Shown here piece by piece: positions 16,940 through 25,349 of a stretch of 64,000 nt of DNA (positions within the stretch are counted from its first letter, which is position 1; every line of letters starts with the position of its first letter). Position numbers and translations under genes: made by a program. Location of the stretch: positions 1 to 64,000 of the forward strand of contig JALQCR010000026.1 of NCBI GenBank assembly GCA_023336205.1. The letters run 5' to 3'. This DNA comes from Pseudanabaena sp. Salubria-1 (GTDB lineage Bacteria; Cyanobacteriota; Cyanobacteriia; Pseudanabaenales; Pseudanabaenaceae). Below the pieces are notes generated by a model. That model had not been told where the DNA came from. It saw nothing but the letters and a program-made list of their open reading frames with translations, and ran no database searches.

Positions 16940-19042
16940 ATGTTGCAATCTAAAAAATTTACCCTAATGTCAAAATCATTGAAAAAGCTCAGTTCTAAGA
17001 CTTGGTTTTCAACCTATGGGATTGCTATATCTGCTATATCCTTTGGATTTATAGGAATTGCCGATCTAGCGATCGCTCAGAATTCTCTTGCTAAAGCATC
17101 AGTACGCACTGAAGATTGTGAAATCCTGATCGTGGGTGGTGGTGTGGCAGGTACAGCAACAGCCTACGAAGGTCTACTAGCAGGACGCACTGTCTGTATG
17201 ACTGAAATTACCGATTGGGTAGGTGGACAGATCACAGCTCAAGGAACTTCCGCATTAGATGAAGCTAAGAAACAGCGCAATCTGTGGTTTTTCCCTCAAG
17301 GATATACAGAATTTCGGAAGCGCATTGAACAGAATTATGGAAAGTTGAATGCGGGAGATTGTTGGGTAAGTGTGTCTTGTTTTATCCCCAATACCGCGCA
17401 GCAAATACTAGTGGGCATGTTGCAGGAAGCAGCCCAAAAAGGGAATGGCAAGTTGAAATGGTTTCCGAATACCGTAATTAAGAAGCTGGAAATGAGTGCG
17501 GATGGGAAACTGATTGATCGCGCGATCGCCATCCAACATAGCCCCGCAGCAAATACGCCACCATTAAATACTGAGCCACTTTCACAAATTATTGAAGACG
17601 CATATCGCTACGAAAACTCACCACGCTTACAAAAACAAATTATTCGCTTTGTGCCTTTAGTTAATGACAAGACTCAGAAGCAAAAGCGCCCAAGTGATTG
17701 GTTTGTGATTGACTCCACCGAAACAGGGGAAATTATTGCATTAGCCGATGTTCCCTATCGCTTGGGCATCGATCCGCGATCGCATCTCAACCCATCTTCA
17801 CCTGTAACGACCAATGATGCCTACTGCACTCAAGGTTTTACCTATACCTTTGCAATGGAGCAAACCAAGGAAGCTCAGCCACAAAAGAAGCCTGAATCTT
17901 ATGATCGTTATTTACCCTATTACGGTTCTGACCCGAAGCCAAATCTCGCCAACTTTGATACGATCTTTACCTATCGACGGATCTGGAGTGCTGAATCAGA
18001 AAATCCTAAGAAGAATGCCTTTGGCGTTTCCGTCATGAAAGCAGGTGATATCTCCATGCAGAACTGGGTATGGGGTAATGACTATCGCCCAGGAACAGAC
18101 AAGGATAATCTCATTTACTCTCAAGCGCAATTGCAACGAATGGGACAACTAGAGCCAAATGGATGGATGGGTGGCTTACGCACAGAAACCCTTAAAAGTG
18201 GTGAAGAAATCGCGCTTGGATTCTATTATTGGCTAGTAGCAGGAAAAACGGATTCACAACAAAAAACTGATTGGAAAAAGCCATTTCCGAATCACCGTTT
18301 ACTAACGGGCTTTGACTCGCCAATGGGGACTTTGCATGGGCTGTCCAAATACCCATATATTCGAGAATCAAGGCGGATTATCGGTCGCCCTTCCTATGGC
18401 TATCCTGAAGGATTTAGTATGTCGGAAATTGATGTCTCACAGGTCGATTTTAGTACTGAACTTTATCGAAATAAACTTTCAGAATCAACCTACCGCAGCT
18501 TATGGAAAGCCTTGTCAGGATTAGACGCAGCTAGCACTATTAGAAATAATACTGATCCAAACAAAATTCCGCGTCGGACCCGTTCGACGATTTATCCTGA
18601 TGCGATCGGCATTGCTCAATATTATCTAGACTTCCATCCTTGCTTGAGTGAATATCCAGTTGAGAAAGCAGGAAATACCGAACGGGCTGGAGTCCGCAAT
18701 GGTCACGGGCCAGCATTCCCAGGACAAATTCCATTGCGATCGCTAATTCCTCAAAAGATCGATAATCTGATCGTGTCTGGGAAAAATATCGCCTTTAGCT
18801 ATATCGTCGCGGCAGGCTATCGTGTCCATTCCTATGAATGGTCTGTTGGAGCCGCCGCAGGTACAACTGCTGATTTTGCTTTGTCTGAAGGAATTCTCCC
18901 TTATCAACTAGTTGGGGATTTGCCAAGGGTAAGCCCACAACTTATGCAGTTACAGCAAATGTTAGTAAAGAATAATAATGCGATCGCATTTCCCGACACT
19001 TCTATTTTTAATCTCAACTGGAGTGATTGGAAGATCTGGTGA
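16940..19042 (+). CDS. Secreted FAD-dependent oxidoreductase
   Basis: A 700-aa protein with an N-terminal export signal (basic start, hydrophobic 26-42, likely cut after AIA) followed by a Rossmann dinucleotide-binding motif ILIVGGGVAGTA (GxGxxG near 66-71). It then has EITDWVGGQITAQG, typical of the FAD-dependent oxidoreductase family PF12831. The C-terminal block NLIVSGKNIAFSYIVAAGYRVHSYEW closes the FAD site. It is probably exported to the periplasm; substrate unknown. Met10 (16967) is an alternative start. It is divergent from the PhoX-like gene across a hairpin repeat, which gives no firm functional link. Confidence 0.85.
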   Translation: MLQSKKFTLMSKSLKKLSSKTWFSTYGIAISAISFGFIGIADLAIAQNSLAKASVRTEDCEILIVGGGVAGTATAYEGLLAGRTVCMTEITDWVGGQITAQGTSALDEAKKQRNLWFFPQGYTEFRKRIEQNYGKLNAGDCWVSVSCFIPNTAQQILVGMLQEAAQKGNGKLKWFPNTVIKKLEMSADGKLIDRAIAIQHSPAANTPPLNTEPLSQIIEDAYRYENSPRLQKQIIRFVPLVNDKTQKQKRPSDWFVIDSTETGEIIALADVPYRLGIDPRSHLNPSSPVTTNDAYCTQGFTYTFAMEQTKEAQPQKKPESYDRYLPYYGSDPKPNLANFDTIFTYRRIWSAESENPKKNAFGVSVMKAGDISMQNWVWGNDYRPGTDKDNLIYSQAQLQRMGQLEPNGWMGGLRTETLKSGEEIALGFYYWLVAGKTDSQQKTDWKKPFPNHRLLTGFDSPMGTLHGLSKYPYIRESRRIIGRPSYGYPEGFSMSEIDVSQVDFSTELYRNKLSESTYRSLWKALSGLDAASTIRNNTDPNKIPRRTRSTIYPDAIGIAQYYLDFHPCLSEYPVEKAGNTERAGVRNGHGPAFPGQIPLRSLIPQKIDNLIVSGKNIAFSYIVAAGYRVHSYEWSVGAAAGTTADFALSEGILPYQLVGDLPRVSPQLMQLQQMLVKNNNAIAFPDTSIFNLNWSDWKIW

Positions 19043-19085
19043 TTGCTGTAAATTGACGACATGAGATCGCTACAGATTTACTGTC

Positions 19086-19982
19086 TTATTGATGTTGCGA
19101 TCTCATACTTCTTAATTTTGCTATTTCTGGCAAACTCAACCCAGTCGCATGGCTAACCGCCGCGTCATCAAGAAGATCAAGCAATTTTGTTGCCATTGCT
19201 AGCGTTGCCTCAGTTTTACCTTGCTCTAAGCCCTGCTCTAAACCTTGCTCCAAGCCTTTCTTTTCTCCTTGCTTCAAAGCTTTGATGATCGCATTATGTT
19301 GATCTTGGATAAAGAACTCCTGATGTTCTAACTCGTCTAACTCTTCAGGCGAGAGATTTCCTTCTCTGGCAAAGTCAAAGGCTTGCTTAATTTCTGGCAC
19401 AAGATTCATACTCTCTGGCACAACATCTAAATCGATCGCATGTTTGAGGAAATATAACCACTTGTCCGCCAAGGATTCTAGATCAGTGATCGCTTTGCCA
19501 AACTTTGGTAACTCAACAAACACCAACTCAAGATCATAAATGGGATAGTCAATCAAAAAATCTTTCTCTTTTAAAATAAACCGAGAAGTCAATTGATTTA
19601 TTTCGGGAAACATCACAAAATCAGTAATTGTCAGTGCAATCACAGGATTTAGGAGCGAATAGGATTGCCCAATACCGAGTTGAATAGAATAGGCTTTTGC
19701 AGCATTATAGAGAATTCGCTTTTCAAATCCTTCAATATTTAATACTTGCATTTCGATAATTACGCTTGTGCCATTATCCAGCTTGGCTTTGACATCGAGA
19801 TAGGTATCCTTAACACCTCGGATGCGTGGAGTTAAATAAGGATTTAGAATTTCTAATTGCGAAATTCTGCGATCGCCGTTGTAAAGCATCGCATTCAAAA
19901 AACTGATCAAGACATCATGGCTTTGTTCAGAGCCAAAGATTTTCTTGAATGCAAAATCAGTTTTTGGACTAATAAATCTCAT
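19086..19982 (-). CDS. Rpn-family recombination-promoting nuclease
   Basis: A 298-aa member of the PD-(D/E)XK nuclease/putative transposase family. The N-terminus SPKTDFAFKKIFGSE is the family hallmark, followed by D62 (YLDVKAK) and the E-x-Q core IIEMQVLN. Near residues 240-262 it has tandem GLEQ repeats that form a coiled linker. The C-terminal helix ends with ATGLSLPEIAKLR, a tail common in cyanobacterial members. The family is linked to DNA cleavage and horizontal recombination in E. coli. It is only distantly related to the protein at 3641-4540, though both carry EQG-type linkers. Confidence 0.88.
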   Translation of the reverse strand: MRFISPKTDFAFKKIFGSEQSHDVLISFLNAMLYNGDRRISQLEILNPYLTPRIRGVKDTYLDVKAKLDNGTSVIIEMQVLNIEGFEKRILYNAAKAYSIQLGIGQSYSLLNPVIALTITDFVMFPEINQLTSRFILKEKDFLIDYPIYDLELVFVELPKFGKAITDLESLADKWLYFLKHAIDLDVVPESMNLVPEIKQAFDFAREGNLSPEELDELEHQEFFIQDQHNAIIKALKQGEKKGLEQGLEQGLEQGKTEATLAMATKLLDLLDDAAVSHATGLSLPEIAKLRSMRSQHQ

Positions 19983-20047
19983 ACTTTCAGGCTAATCTTG
20001 CAGAATTTGATTTTAGCAGAAATTTGTTGTGAGCTTGCATTTCGATT

Positions 20048-20098
20048 CATGATTTCAGAATGGACAGCGCGGAGCGCTGTCCATTCTGAAATCATGAA
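20048..20098. repeat. Hairpin between Rpn and GAF genes
   Basis: Perfect inverted repeat starting CATGATTTCAGAATGG and centred on GCGCGGAGCGC. It includes the stop codon of the minus-strand GAF gene, so it may be its terminator. Confidence 0.65.
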
Positions 20099-20592
20099 TC
20101 AAAGATTGAAGGAGCAGAGGCTAGATAGTGAGAATATTCTCGGATTGAGTCAATATCTGAAGCTTCCCAAAATCTTAAATCTTGACAATGATGAGCAACT
20201 AATAAACCCCAGAGCTTTCCATTAGTTAAAACTGGTGCAACTAGATTTGATCGCACTTGCATACTTCTCAAAAACTCCTGATGACAATCGCTAATAGTCG
20301 CCTTCTCAATGTCATCAGTAGCCTTTATCCGTCCCTCCAAATAAAGCCCAGCATAATCAACATTGAAGCAATCATCAGCTCCTGTTGAACCAATAATTGA
20401 ATACTTCTTTTCACTTATAGACTCAAAAGTGACTTGTCCTTTCCATTGTTTGTAAAAATAATATAAAACTACGCGATCAACATCAAGCTGCTCTCTTAAC
20501 CTATGCAGCGCGTCACTAACAATTTGATCTTGTTGTAACTTATTGGTGATGCGACTTAAAACAGAACTCAAATCGCGATTGACAGGATTCAT
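20092..20592 (-). CDS. Stand-alone GAF protein, DXCF cyanobacteriochrome-like
   Basis: A 166-aa protein made of one GAF domain and nothing else. It has the features of DXCF-type cyanobacteriochrome photosensors: DDCF at 73-76 (second cysteine C75), a GRI-ATDDI segment, then C103-H104 at the usual bilin-attachment position, and LWGLLVAHHC at 127-136. If it binds phycocyanobilin it would be a small blue/green-type photosensor; some non-binding GAF domains share parts of these motifs, so this is inferred. With no output domain it would have to act through partners, or it is a fragment of a larger sensor. The gene is followed by a hairpin and preceded by a TTACAGC element. Confidence 0.75.
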   Translation of the reverse strand: MNPVNRDLSSVLSRITNKLQQDQIVSDALHRLREQLDVDRVVLYYFYKQWKGQVTFESISEKKYSIIGSTGADDCFNVDYAGLYLEGRIKATDDIEKATISDCHQEFLRSMQVRSNLVAPVLTNGKLWGLLVAHHCQDLRFWEASDIDSIREYSHYLASAPSIFDS

Positions 20593-20631
20593 TATGGCAA
20601 TAGAAATGGTTAAATCTGTATTTACAGCGCT

Positions 20632-20728
20632 TTGCGCTCAAACACGAACCAAGAATTTTTTTAAAAGTGTTGCAAAGCAACACTTTTAAAAAAATTCTTA
20701 TGGTTCGTTTGATCGATAATTGCTGTAA
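20632..20728. repeat. TTACAGC palindromic intergenic element, copy b
   Basis: Complete element: it starts TTACAGCGCTTTGCGCTC and ends GCTGTAA, and has a perfect 23-bp internal hairpin (20651-20673 with 20677-20699). The stem differs from copy a in paired fashion while the flanks are nearly identical. It lies upstream of both divergent neighbours. Confidence 0.7.
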
Positions 20729-20828
20729 GACGGGTAAAAAAACAAATCAGTGAGTGATCCGATATCAAACAATCATCGATTATTTGATATCGCTATCTTA
20801 GTCTAATTATCTAGCCACGAGTCCCAAA

Positions 20829-21665
20829 TTGCCTAAAGAATATCGAGCCACAGGAATAAATCTTAAGGGGATGCCCTTGGGCGAAAACGATCGCCTATTA
20901 ACCATTCTCACCAAAGAGCATGGCTTGATCAGAGCTGTCGCCGCAGGAGCGCGAAAACATCGCTCGGCAATGGCAGGGCGATCGGGCTTGTTTGTGGTCA
21001 ATGATTTGCAAATTTCCGTAGGTCGAAATATGGATCGCATTAAAAATGCTGAAGTTTTGCAATCTTTTGTGGGGTTAGGGAAAACTCTAGCTAAGCTTAC
21101 CGCCGCCCAATATTTATCAGAATTGGCTCTGATGCAAGCATTATCAGCCCAGCCTCAAGAAGAACTATTTTTAGTGCTAGTTGAGCATCTAAATCGTATT
21201 CAGGATGCTGAAAATCAAAATGTTTTGGCGCATTTGAATCATGGGACGTATCATTTGCTGGCGATCGCAGGATTTGCGCCCCAAGTACATAGCTGTTGCA
21301 TTAATCAAAGCCCAGTTATAGCCAATCGCGAACAACAAAAATGGAAAGCAGGTTTTAGTATTGTCGGCGGCGGAGTCATCAACCTTGAAATAACCGATCA
21401 TCCTAGTGACGGTAATCCGAACGATGACGTTGCTGAATCAAGCATGAGTGAGGCTATGCATAATCGTATTAGTCACTACCTAACAGCCCCTGAACTTCTG
21501 GCTATGCAAGAACTTGCGCAAACTGATTTAGCAGATAATATTTTAGAAACGAATACAACAGATTGGCTTGCAGTTGAAAGATTGTTACGAGCCTATGCAC
21601 AGTATCATTTTGATAGACCAATCCAGTCTTCGGCTCTGATTGATAACTGTTTTTTTAATATATGA
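20829..21665 (+). CDS. recO: DNA repair protein RecO
   Basis: A 278-aa recombination mediator that helps RecR load RecA on SSB-coated DNA and anneals strands. The N-terminal OB-fold motif ATGINLKGMPLGENDRLLTILT and the following GLIRAVAAGARKHRS are typical. The start is TTG at 20829 (product reads MPKEYRATG), since no ATG lies at the right place. The stop overlaps the start of the MFS gene (ATGA), indicating translational coupling. Confidence 0.93.
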   Translation: MPKEYRATGINLKGMPLGENDRLLTILTKEHGLIRAVAAGARKHRSAMAGRSGLFVVNDLQISVGRNMDRIKNAEVLQSFVGLGKTLAKLTAAQYLSELALMQALSAQPQEELFLVLVEHLNRIQDAENQNVLAHLNHGTYHLLAIAGFAPQVHSCCINQSPVIANREQQKWKAGFSIVGGGVINLEITDHPSDGNPNDDVAESSMSEAMHNRISHYLTAPELLAMQELAQTDLADNILETNTTDWLAVERLLRAYAQYHFDRPIQSSALIDNCFFNI

Positions 21666-23035
21666 CCCATTTATTCGATCCACCCACACCAAATCTGCCA
21701 GAACCGCCCAAACCTCATGATGGTGTTCTTGATAATACTCCTGAGACCTCAATAGCTCCAGATTTGACTGCCGACTCTAAATCAGTTCTTCGTAACCCTA
21801 ACTTTTTGTCACTGTGGACTGGGCAGGTATTTTCGCAGATTGCGGACAAAATCTTTTTAGTACTTGTGATTGCGATCGTTTCTACACAATTTCAGCATGA
21901 GGGCGAAACGATTAGCGGTTGGGTCTCCGCAGTCATGGTGTCATTCACAATTCCCGCGATTTTGTTTGGATCGATCGCTGGCGTATATGTGGATCGTTGG
22001 AATAAAAAAACAGTTTTAGTTAGCTCTAATATTCTGCGTGGACTATTGGTTCTCAGCATTCCCCTCCTACTCTGGGTTACGAAAAACAGTGTGCTACCTT
22101 GGGGCGCACCGACTGGCTTTTGGGGGTTATTATGCATTACTTTTCTAGTCTCCACCTTCACGCAGTTTTTCACCCCTGCCGAACAATCAGCGATTACGCT
22201 CGTAGTCGAAAAACCCAAGTTATTATCGGCAAATTCGCTCTACACAACCACGATCATGGGGGCATTAATTTTAGGGTTTGCCCTTGGTGAACCACTTTTA
22301 GCCCTATCTGATCATCTTTGGCATAACGTCGGTCAAGAAGTTCTGGTTGGTGGTAGTTATTTAGTCGCGGGGATCATTCTGATTTTATTGAAAACAGGCG
22401 AAACTAAAGAAGACTTGCACCGCGATAGTTTTCATTTGTGGAATGACATCAAAGATGGTTTGCAATATCTCAAGCAGAAAAAGACTTCCCTTTCGGCACT
22501 AATTCAATTAATTTGTACCTTTTCCATTATTGCGGCGCTGACTGTACTAGCAGTACGTTTAGCCGAAGTCATGCCCGAAATAAAATCGGAGCAGTTTGGA
22601 TTTTTATTAGCAGTAGCGAGTTTGGGGATGGCGATCGGTGCAGGAATTGTTGCAAAACTAGGCGATCGCTGTAGTCGTCAAATGCTTTCTCTAATTGGCT
22701 CACTTGGGATGTCAGCATTTTTGGGGATGTTGGCAATTTTTAGCGATCGCTTTGGATTAGGGTTAATTGCGATCGCTGGTACGGGGATTTTTGCGGGATT
22801 ATGTGTAATCCCCATGCAGACAGTAATTCAAGAAGAAACTCCCGAAGATATGCGTGGCAAAGTCTTTGGATTGCAAAATAATGCTGTGAATATCGCCCTC
22901 AGTTTGCCTTTATCGGTAGCAGGAATCGCTGAGTCCTATTTTGGATTGCAGAAGGTGATTTTTGCGCTAAGTGCGATCGCGATCGCTACAGGGATTCTCG
23001 CTTGGTACATTGCCCGTCAATTAGTCGAATCGTAA
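21662..23035 (+). CDS. MFS transporter
   Basis: A 457-aa major facilitator with a soluble, proline-rich N-terminus (about 45 residues) and about 12 membrane helices. The loop GVYVDRWNKKTVLVSSNI is the MFS motif between helices 2 and 3, and GKVFGLQNNAVNIA is typical of the MFS_3 group of drug and siderophore exporters. Its ATG overlaps the recO stop by 4 bases, so the two are co-translated, though no functional link is known. Substrate unknown. Confidence 0.9.
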   Translation: MTHLFDPPTPNLPEPPKPHDGVLDNTPETSIAPDLTADSKSVLRNPNFLSLWTGQVFSQIADKIFLVLVIAIVSTQFQHEGETISGWVSAVMVSFTIPAILFGSIAGVYVDRWNKKTVLVSSNILRGLLVLSIPLLLWVTKNSVLPWGAPTGFWGLLCITFLVSTFTQFFTPAEQSAITLVVEKPKLLSANSLYTTTIMGALILGFALGEPLLALSDHLWHNVGQEVLVGGSYLVAGIILILLKTGETKEDLHRDSFHLWNDIKDGLQYLKQKKTSLSALIQLICTFSIIAALTVLAVRLAEVMPEIKSEQFGFLLAVASLGMAIGAGIVAKLGDRCSRQMLSLIGSLGMSAFLGMLAIFSDRFGLGLIAIAGTGIFAGLCVIPMQTVIQEETPEDMRGKVFGLQNNAVNIALSLPLSVAGIAESYFGLQKVIFALSAIAIATGILAWYIARQLVES

Positions 23036-23110
23036 AGAAAGTGTTACTAAGCACCATTTTCTTTATGGATGTGTGATTTGTAACGCAACACAAACAAACA
23101 ATCAGGTAAC

Positions 23111-23147
23111 ATTGCATAGAGTCAGGCAAAGCCCGACTCTATGCAAT
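23111..23147. repeat. Hairpin between MFS and malic enzyme genes
   Basis: A 13-bp stem (23111-23123 with 23135-23147) around an AGGCAAAGCCC-like core. It could end MFS transcription before the malic enzyme start. Confidence 0.6.
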
Positions 23148-23162
23148 TAATTACTCCTCACG

Positions 23163-24554
23163 ATGCAACAACTAACACCTAATCCCAGCTTTAGCTTAAC
23201 GATCCGCGTGCAACTCCTCAACCGCGCAGGAATGCTATCTTCAGTCATTGGCGTTCTAGCTGAAGCGGGAGGGAATCTGGGACAGATTGACCTTATTCAA
23301 CAGACTCGCAAAATTTCAGTGCGCGATATTACGGTGAATGCTTACAGTACTGAGCATATGGATAAATTGATTGCCGTTGTGAAGGCAGTCCCCGAAATTC
23401 GTGTTCTTGAAGTTTACGATCGCACTTTCCAAGTTCATAAAGGTGGCAAGATCCACCTCGAAGCCAAAGTTGCTGTCAAAGGACAAGATGACCTCGCGAT
23501 GGTCTACACCCCTGGGGTGGGGCGAGTATGTATGGCGATCGCGGAAGATAAGCGCAAAGTTTATGACTACACGATCAAATGCAATACGATCGCTGTAGTT
23601 ACTGATGGCACGGCTGTTTTGGGACTAGGTGATATTGGTCCTGAAGCTGCAATGCCTGTCATGGAAGGTAAAGCCATGCTCTTCAAACAATTTGCGGGAC
23701 TAGATGCATTCCCGATTTGTCTGAATACGAAAGATGTCGATGAAATCGTGGAAACCGTAAAACGCATTTCTCCAACATTCGGCGGTATAAACCTTGAAGA
23801 TATTAGTGCCCCACGCTGTTTTGAAATCGAAAAACGCCTCAAAGAAGAATTAGATATTCCTGTTTATCACGATGACCAACATGGAACTGCTGTCGTTGTC
23901 GTTGCCGCGACAATTAATGCCCTTAAGGTTGTCAGCAAACCGATTGATACTGTCCGTATTGTCATGAATGGTGCTGGTGCTTCGGGAATTGCGGTTGCTC
24001 GCCTCCTGCGTGAAGCAGGTGTGAAGCGAATTACCATGTGCGACTCTCAAGGCTGCATTAGCAAAGATCGCCCTGATCTGACCGCTGAAAAGCTAGAGTT
24101 TGCTAGCGATATGTCTGGATCTCTTGCAGATGTGATCAAGGGAGCCGATATGTTTGTCGGGCTAAGTGTCAAAGGAGCGCTTACCCCTGAAATGGTAAGG
24201 AGTATGGCTCCTGCACCGATTGTCTTTGCAATGGCAAATCCTAATCCTGAAATTCAACCAGAACTTGTGGAAAATGATGTCGCAGTCATTGCCACAGGTC
24301 GCAGTGATTATGCCAATCAAATCAATAATGTTCTTGCTTTCCCAGGGATTTTCCGTGGAGCACTTGACGCAAGGGTTACCAAAATCACGACCCAAATGAA
24401 TTTAGGTGCTGCCCAAGCGATCGCATCTTTAGTCAGCAGTAGTGATCTTGCGCCTGATTTTATTATTCCTTCTGTATTTGATCCCCGCGTTTCCCATGCT
24501 GTAGCCGCCGCAGTACATGCAGTAGCACGACAGCAAGGGCTAGCTAACGCATAA
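23163..24554 (+). CDS. NAD(P)-dependent malic enzyme with N-terminal ACT domain
   Basis: A 463-aa enzyme that decarboxylates malate to pyruvate with reduction of NAD(P). Residues about 1-85 form an ACT-type regulatory domain (VQLLNRAGMLSSVIGVLAEAGG), suggesting control by a small ligand. The catalytic part has VYTPGVGRVC, DGTAVLGLGDIGPEA, the metal-binding EDISAPRCFEIE, DDQHGTA and a Rossmann motif MNGAGASG. Length fits the short bacterial class. It could supply pyruvate and NAD(P)H from C4 acids. Cofactor preference is not clear from sequence. Confidence 0.93.
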   Translation: MQQLTPNPSFSLTIRVQLLNRAGMLSSVIGVLAEAGGNLGQIDLIQQTRKISVRDITVNAYSTEHMDKLIAVVKAVPEIRVLEVYDRTFQVHKGGKIHLEAKVAVKGQDDLAMVYTPGVGRVCMAIAEDKRKVYDYTIKCNTIAVVTDGTAVLGLGDIGPEAAMPVMEGKAMLFKQFAGLDAFPICLNTKDVDEIVETVKRISPTFGGINLEDISAPRCFEIEKRLKEELDIPVYHDDQHGTAVVVVAATINALKVVSKPIDTVRIVMNGAGASGIAVARLLREAGVKRITMCDSQGCISKDRPDLTAEKLEFASDMSGSLADVIKGADMFVGLSVKGALTPEMVRSMAPAPIVFAMANPNPEIQPELVENDVAVIATGRSDYANQINNVLAFPGIFRGALDARVTKITTQMNLGAAQAIASLVSSSDLAPDFIIPSVFDPRVSHAVAAAVHAVARQQGLANA

Positions 24555-24588
24555 AGAAAAGGGCGTGCAAGGCACGCCCTTTTCTTTA
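24552..24588. terminator. Bidirectional terminator
   Basis: A 17-bp stem (24552-24568 with 24572-24588), loop AAG, lying between and overlapping the stops of two convergent genes. Confidence 0.75.
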
Positions 24589-25272
24589 TGTTTGCATGGC
24601 AATGAATTCGTCAACTAAATTTAGAAGTTTTTCGATCGCCTCATTGAGATTGACGGACTTGACAGGAAATCCATGGGCAATGCGATTTCTAATTTCATTT
24701 AAGGCGATCGCTCTTTCAAACTGATGCTCAGAAACGCCTAACTGTTCGTGGAGATGGTGAATCATCAAAATCGTAGGTAAACGATCAATAGGGATTAATT
24801 GATGTCTGGCTTGTCTTCGCATCAAGATCTCGGCAAATATCCACAGCGATAGAAAGGCGGCTTCATGTTCTCCAATTGAGATTAATTTGGCGATCCGTTC
24901 TTTGCGATGCAAGATTTGCGATCGCGTAAGTTTTTGATCGGCAATATCTTCTTCTGCGATCGGCGTTGCATCTTCTCCAGTGATAAGCAAAAATCTCCAG
25001 CCACTATGCTCAGCAACATTTTTGGCAAGCTTTCTATAGTGAGAAATGGGCAAGTTTGTTGCAACATCTTTTACCTCAACAATAAATCCCTGATTTGCGG
25101 ATACTTTCACCAGTAAATTGGGAATATATCCATTTAAATCAAATGGAAGCTGCTGAATATGAGGTTGGTGAATGACTTCATATCCTTGGGAGCTATAACA
25201 TTCAATAACTTTTGTTTTGACCAAACTATTAATACTTGTACTACCTGAACAGAAGTGAAACCCCGATTTCAA
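24586..25272 (-). CDS. Nuclease-like / HEPN-like two-domain protein
   Basis: A 228-aa protein I cannot assign to a named family. The N-terminal half ends in a strand pair with GFIVEVK (E66, K68), like the core of restriction-type nuclease domains, but the expected upstream Asp is an Asn (PNLLV) or is displaced. The C-terminal half is helical and carries RNRIAH (R195...H200), which matches the Rx4-6H motif of HEPN RNase domains. A nuclease fold joined to a HEPN domain suggests a toxin or phage-defence role, by inference. The start is uncertain: the first ATG overlaps a palindromic repeat, and TTG near codon 17 is an alternative. Confidence 0.65.
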   Translation of the reverse strand: MKSGFHFCSGSTSINSLVKTKVIECYSSQGYEVIHQPHIQQLPFDLNGYIPNLLVKVSANQGFIVEVKDVATNLPISHYRKLAKNVAEHSGWRFLLITGEDATPIAEEDIADQKLTRSQILHRKERIAKLISIGEHEAAFLSLWIFAEILMRRQARHQLIPIDRLPTILMIHHLHEQLGVSEHQFERAIALNEIRNRIAHGFPVKSVNLNEAIEKLLNLVDEFIAMQT

Positions 25273-25304
25273 TGTAGGGGCAATTCATGAATTGCCCCTA
25301 CATT
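25271..25304. repeat. GTAGGGGC-type palindrome
   Basis: A 34-nt perfect palindrome with arms beginning AATGTAGGGGC and centre CATG. It overlaps the nominal start of the downstream minus-strand gene. Similar arms occur inside the MITE at 9136-9302. Confidence 0.65.
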
Positions 25305-25309
25305 GTGTC

Positions 25310-25348
25310 CTTAAGTCCCAAAATGGCAACGCCATTTTGGGACTTAAG
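25310..25348 (-). terminator. Terminator of leuC
   Basis: An 18-bp perfect stem (25310-25327 with 25331-25348) and 3-nt loop directly after the leuC stop on the minus strand. Confidence 0.7.
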
Positions 25349-25349
25349 A

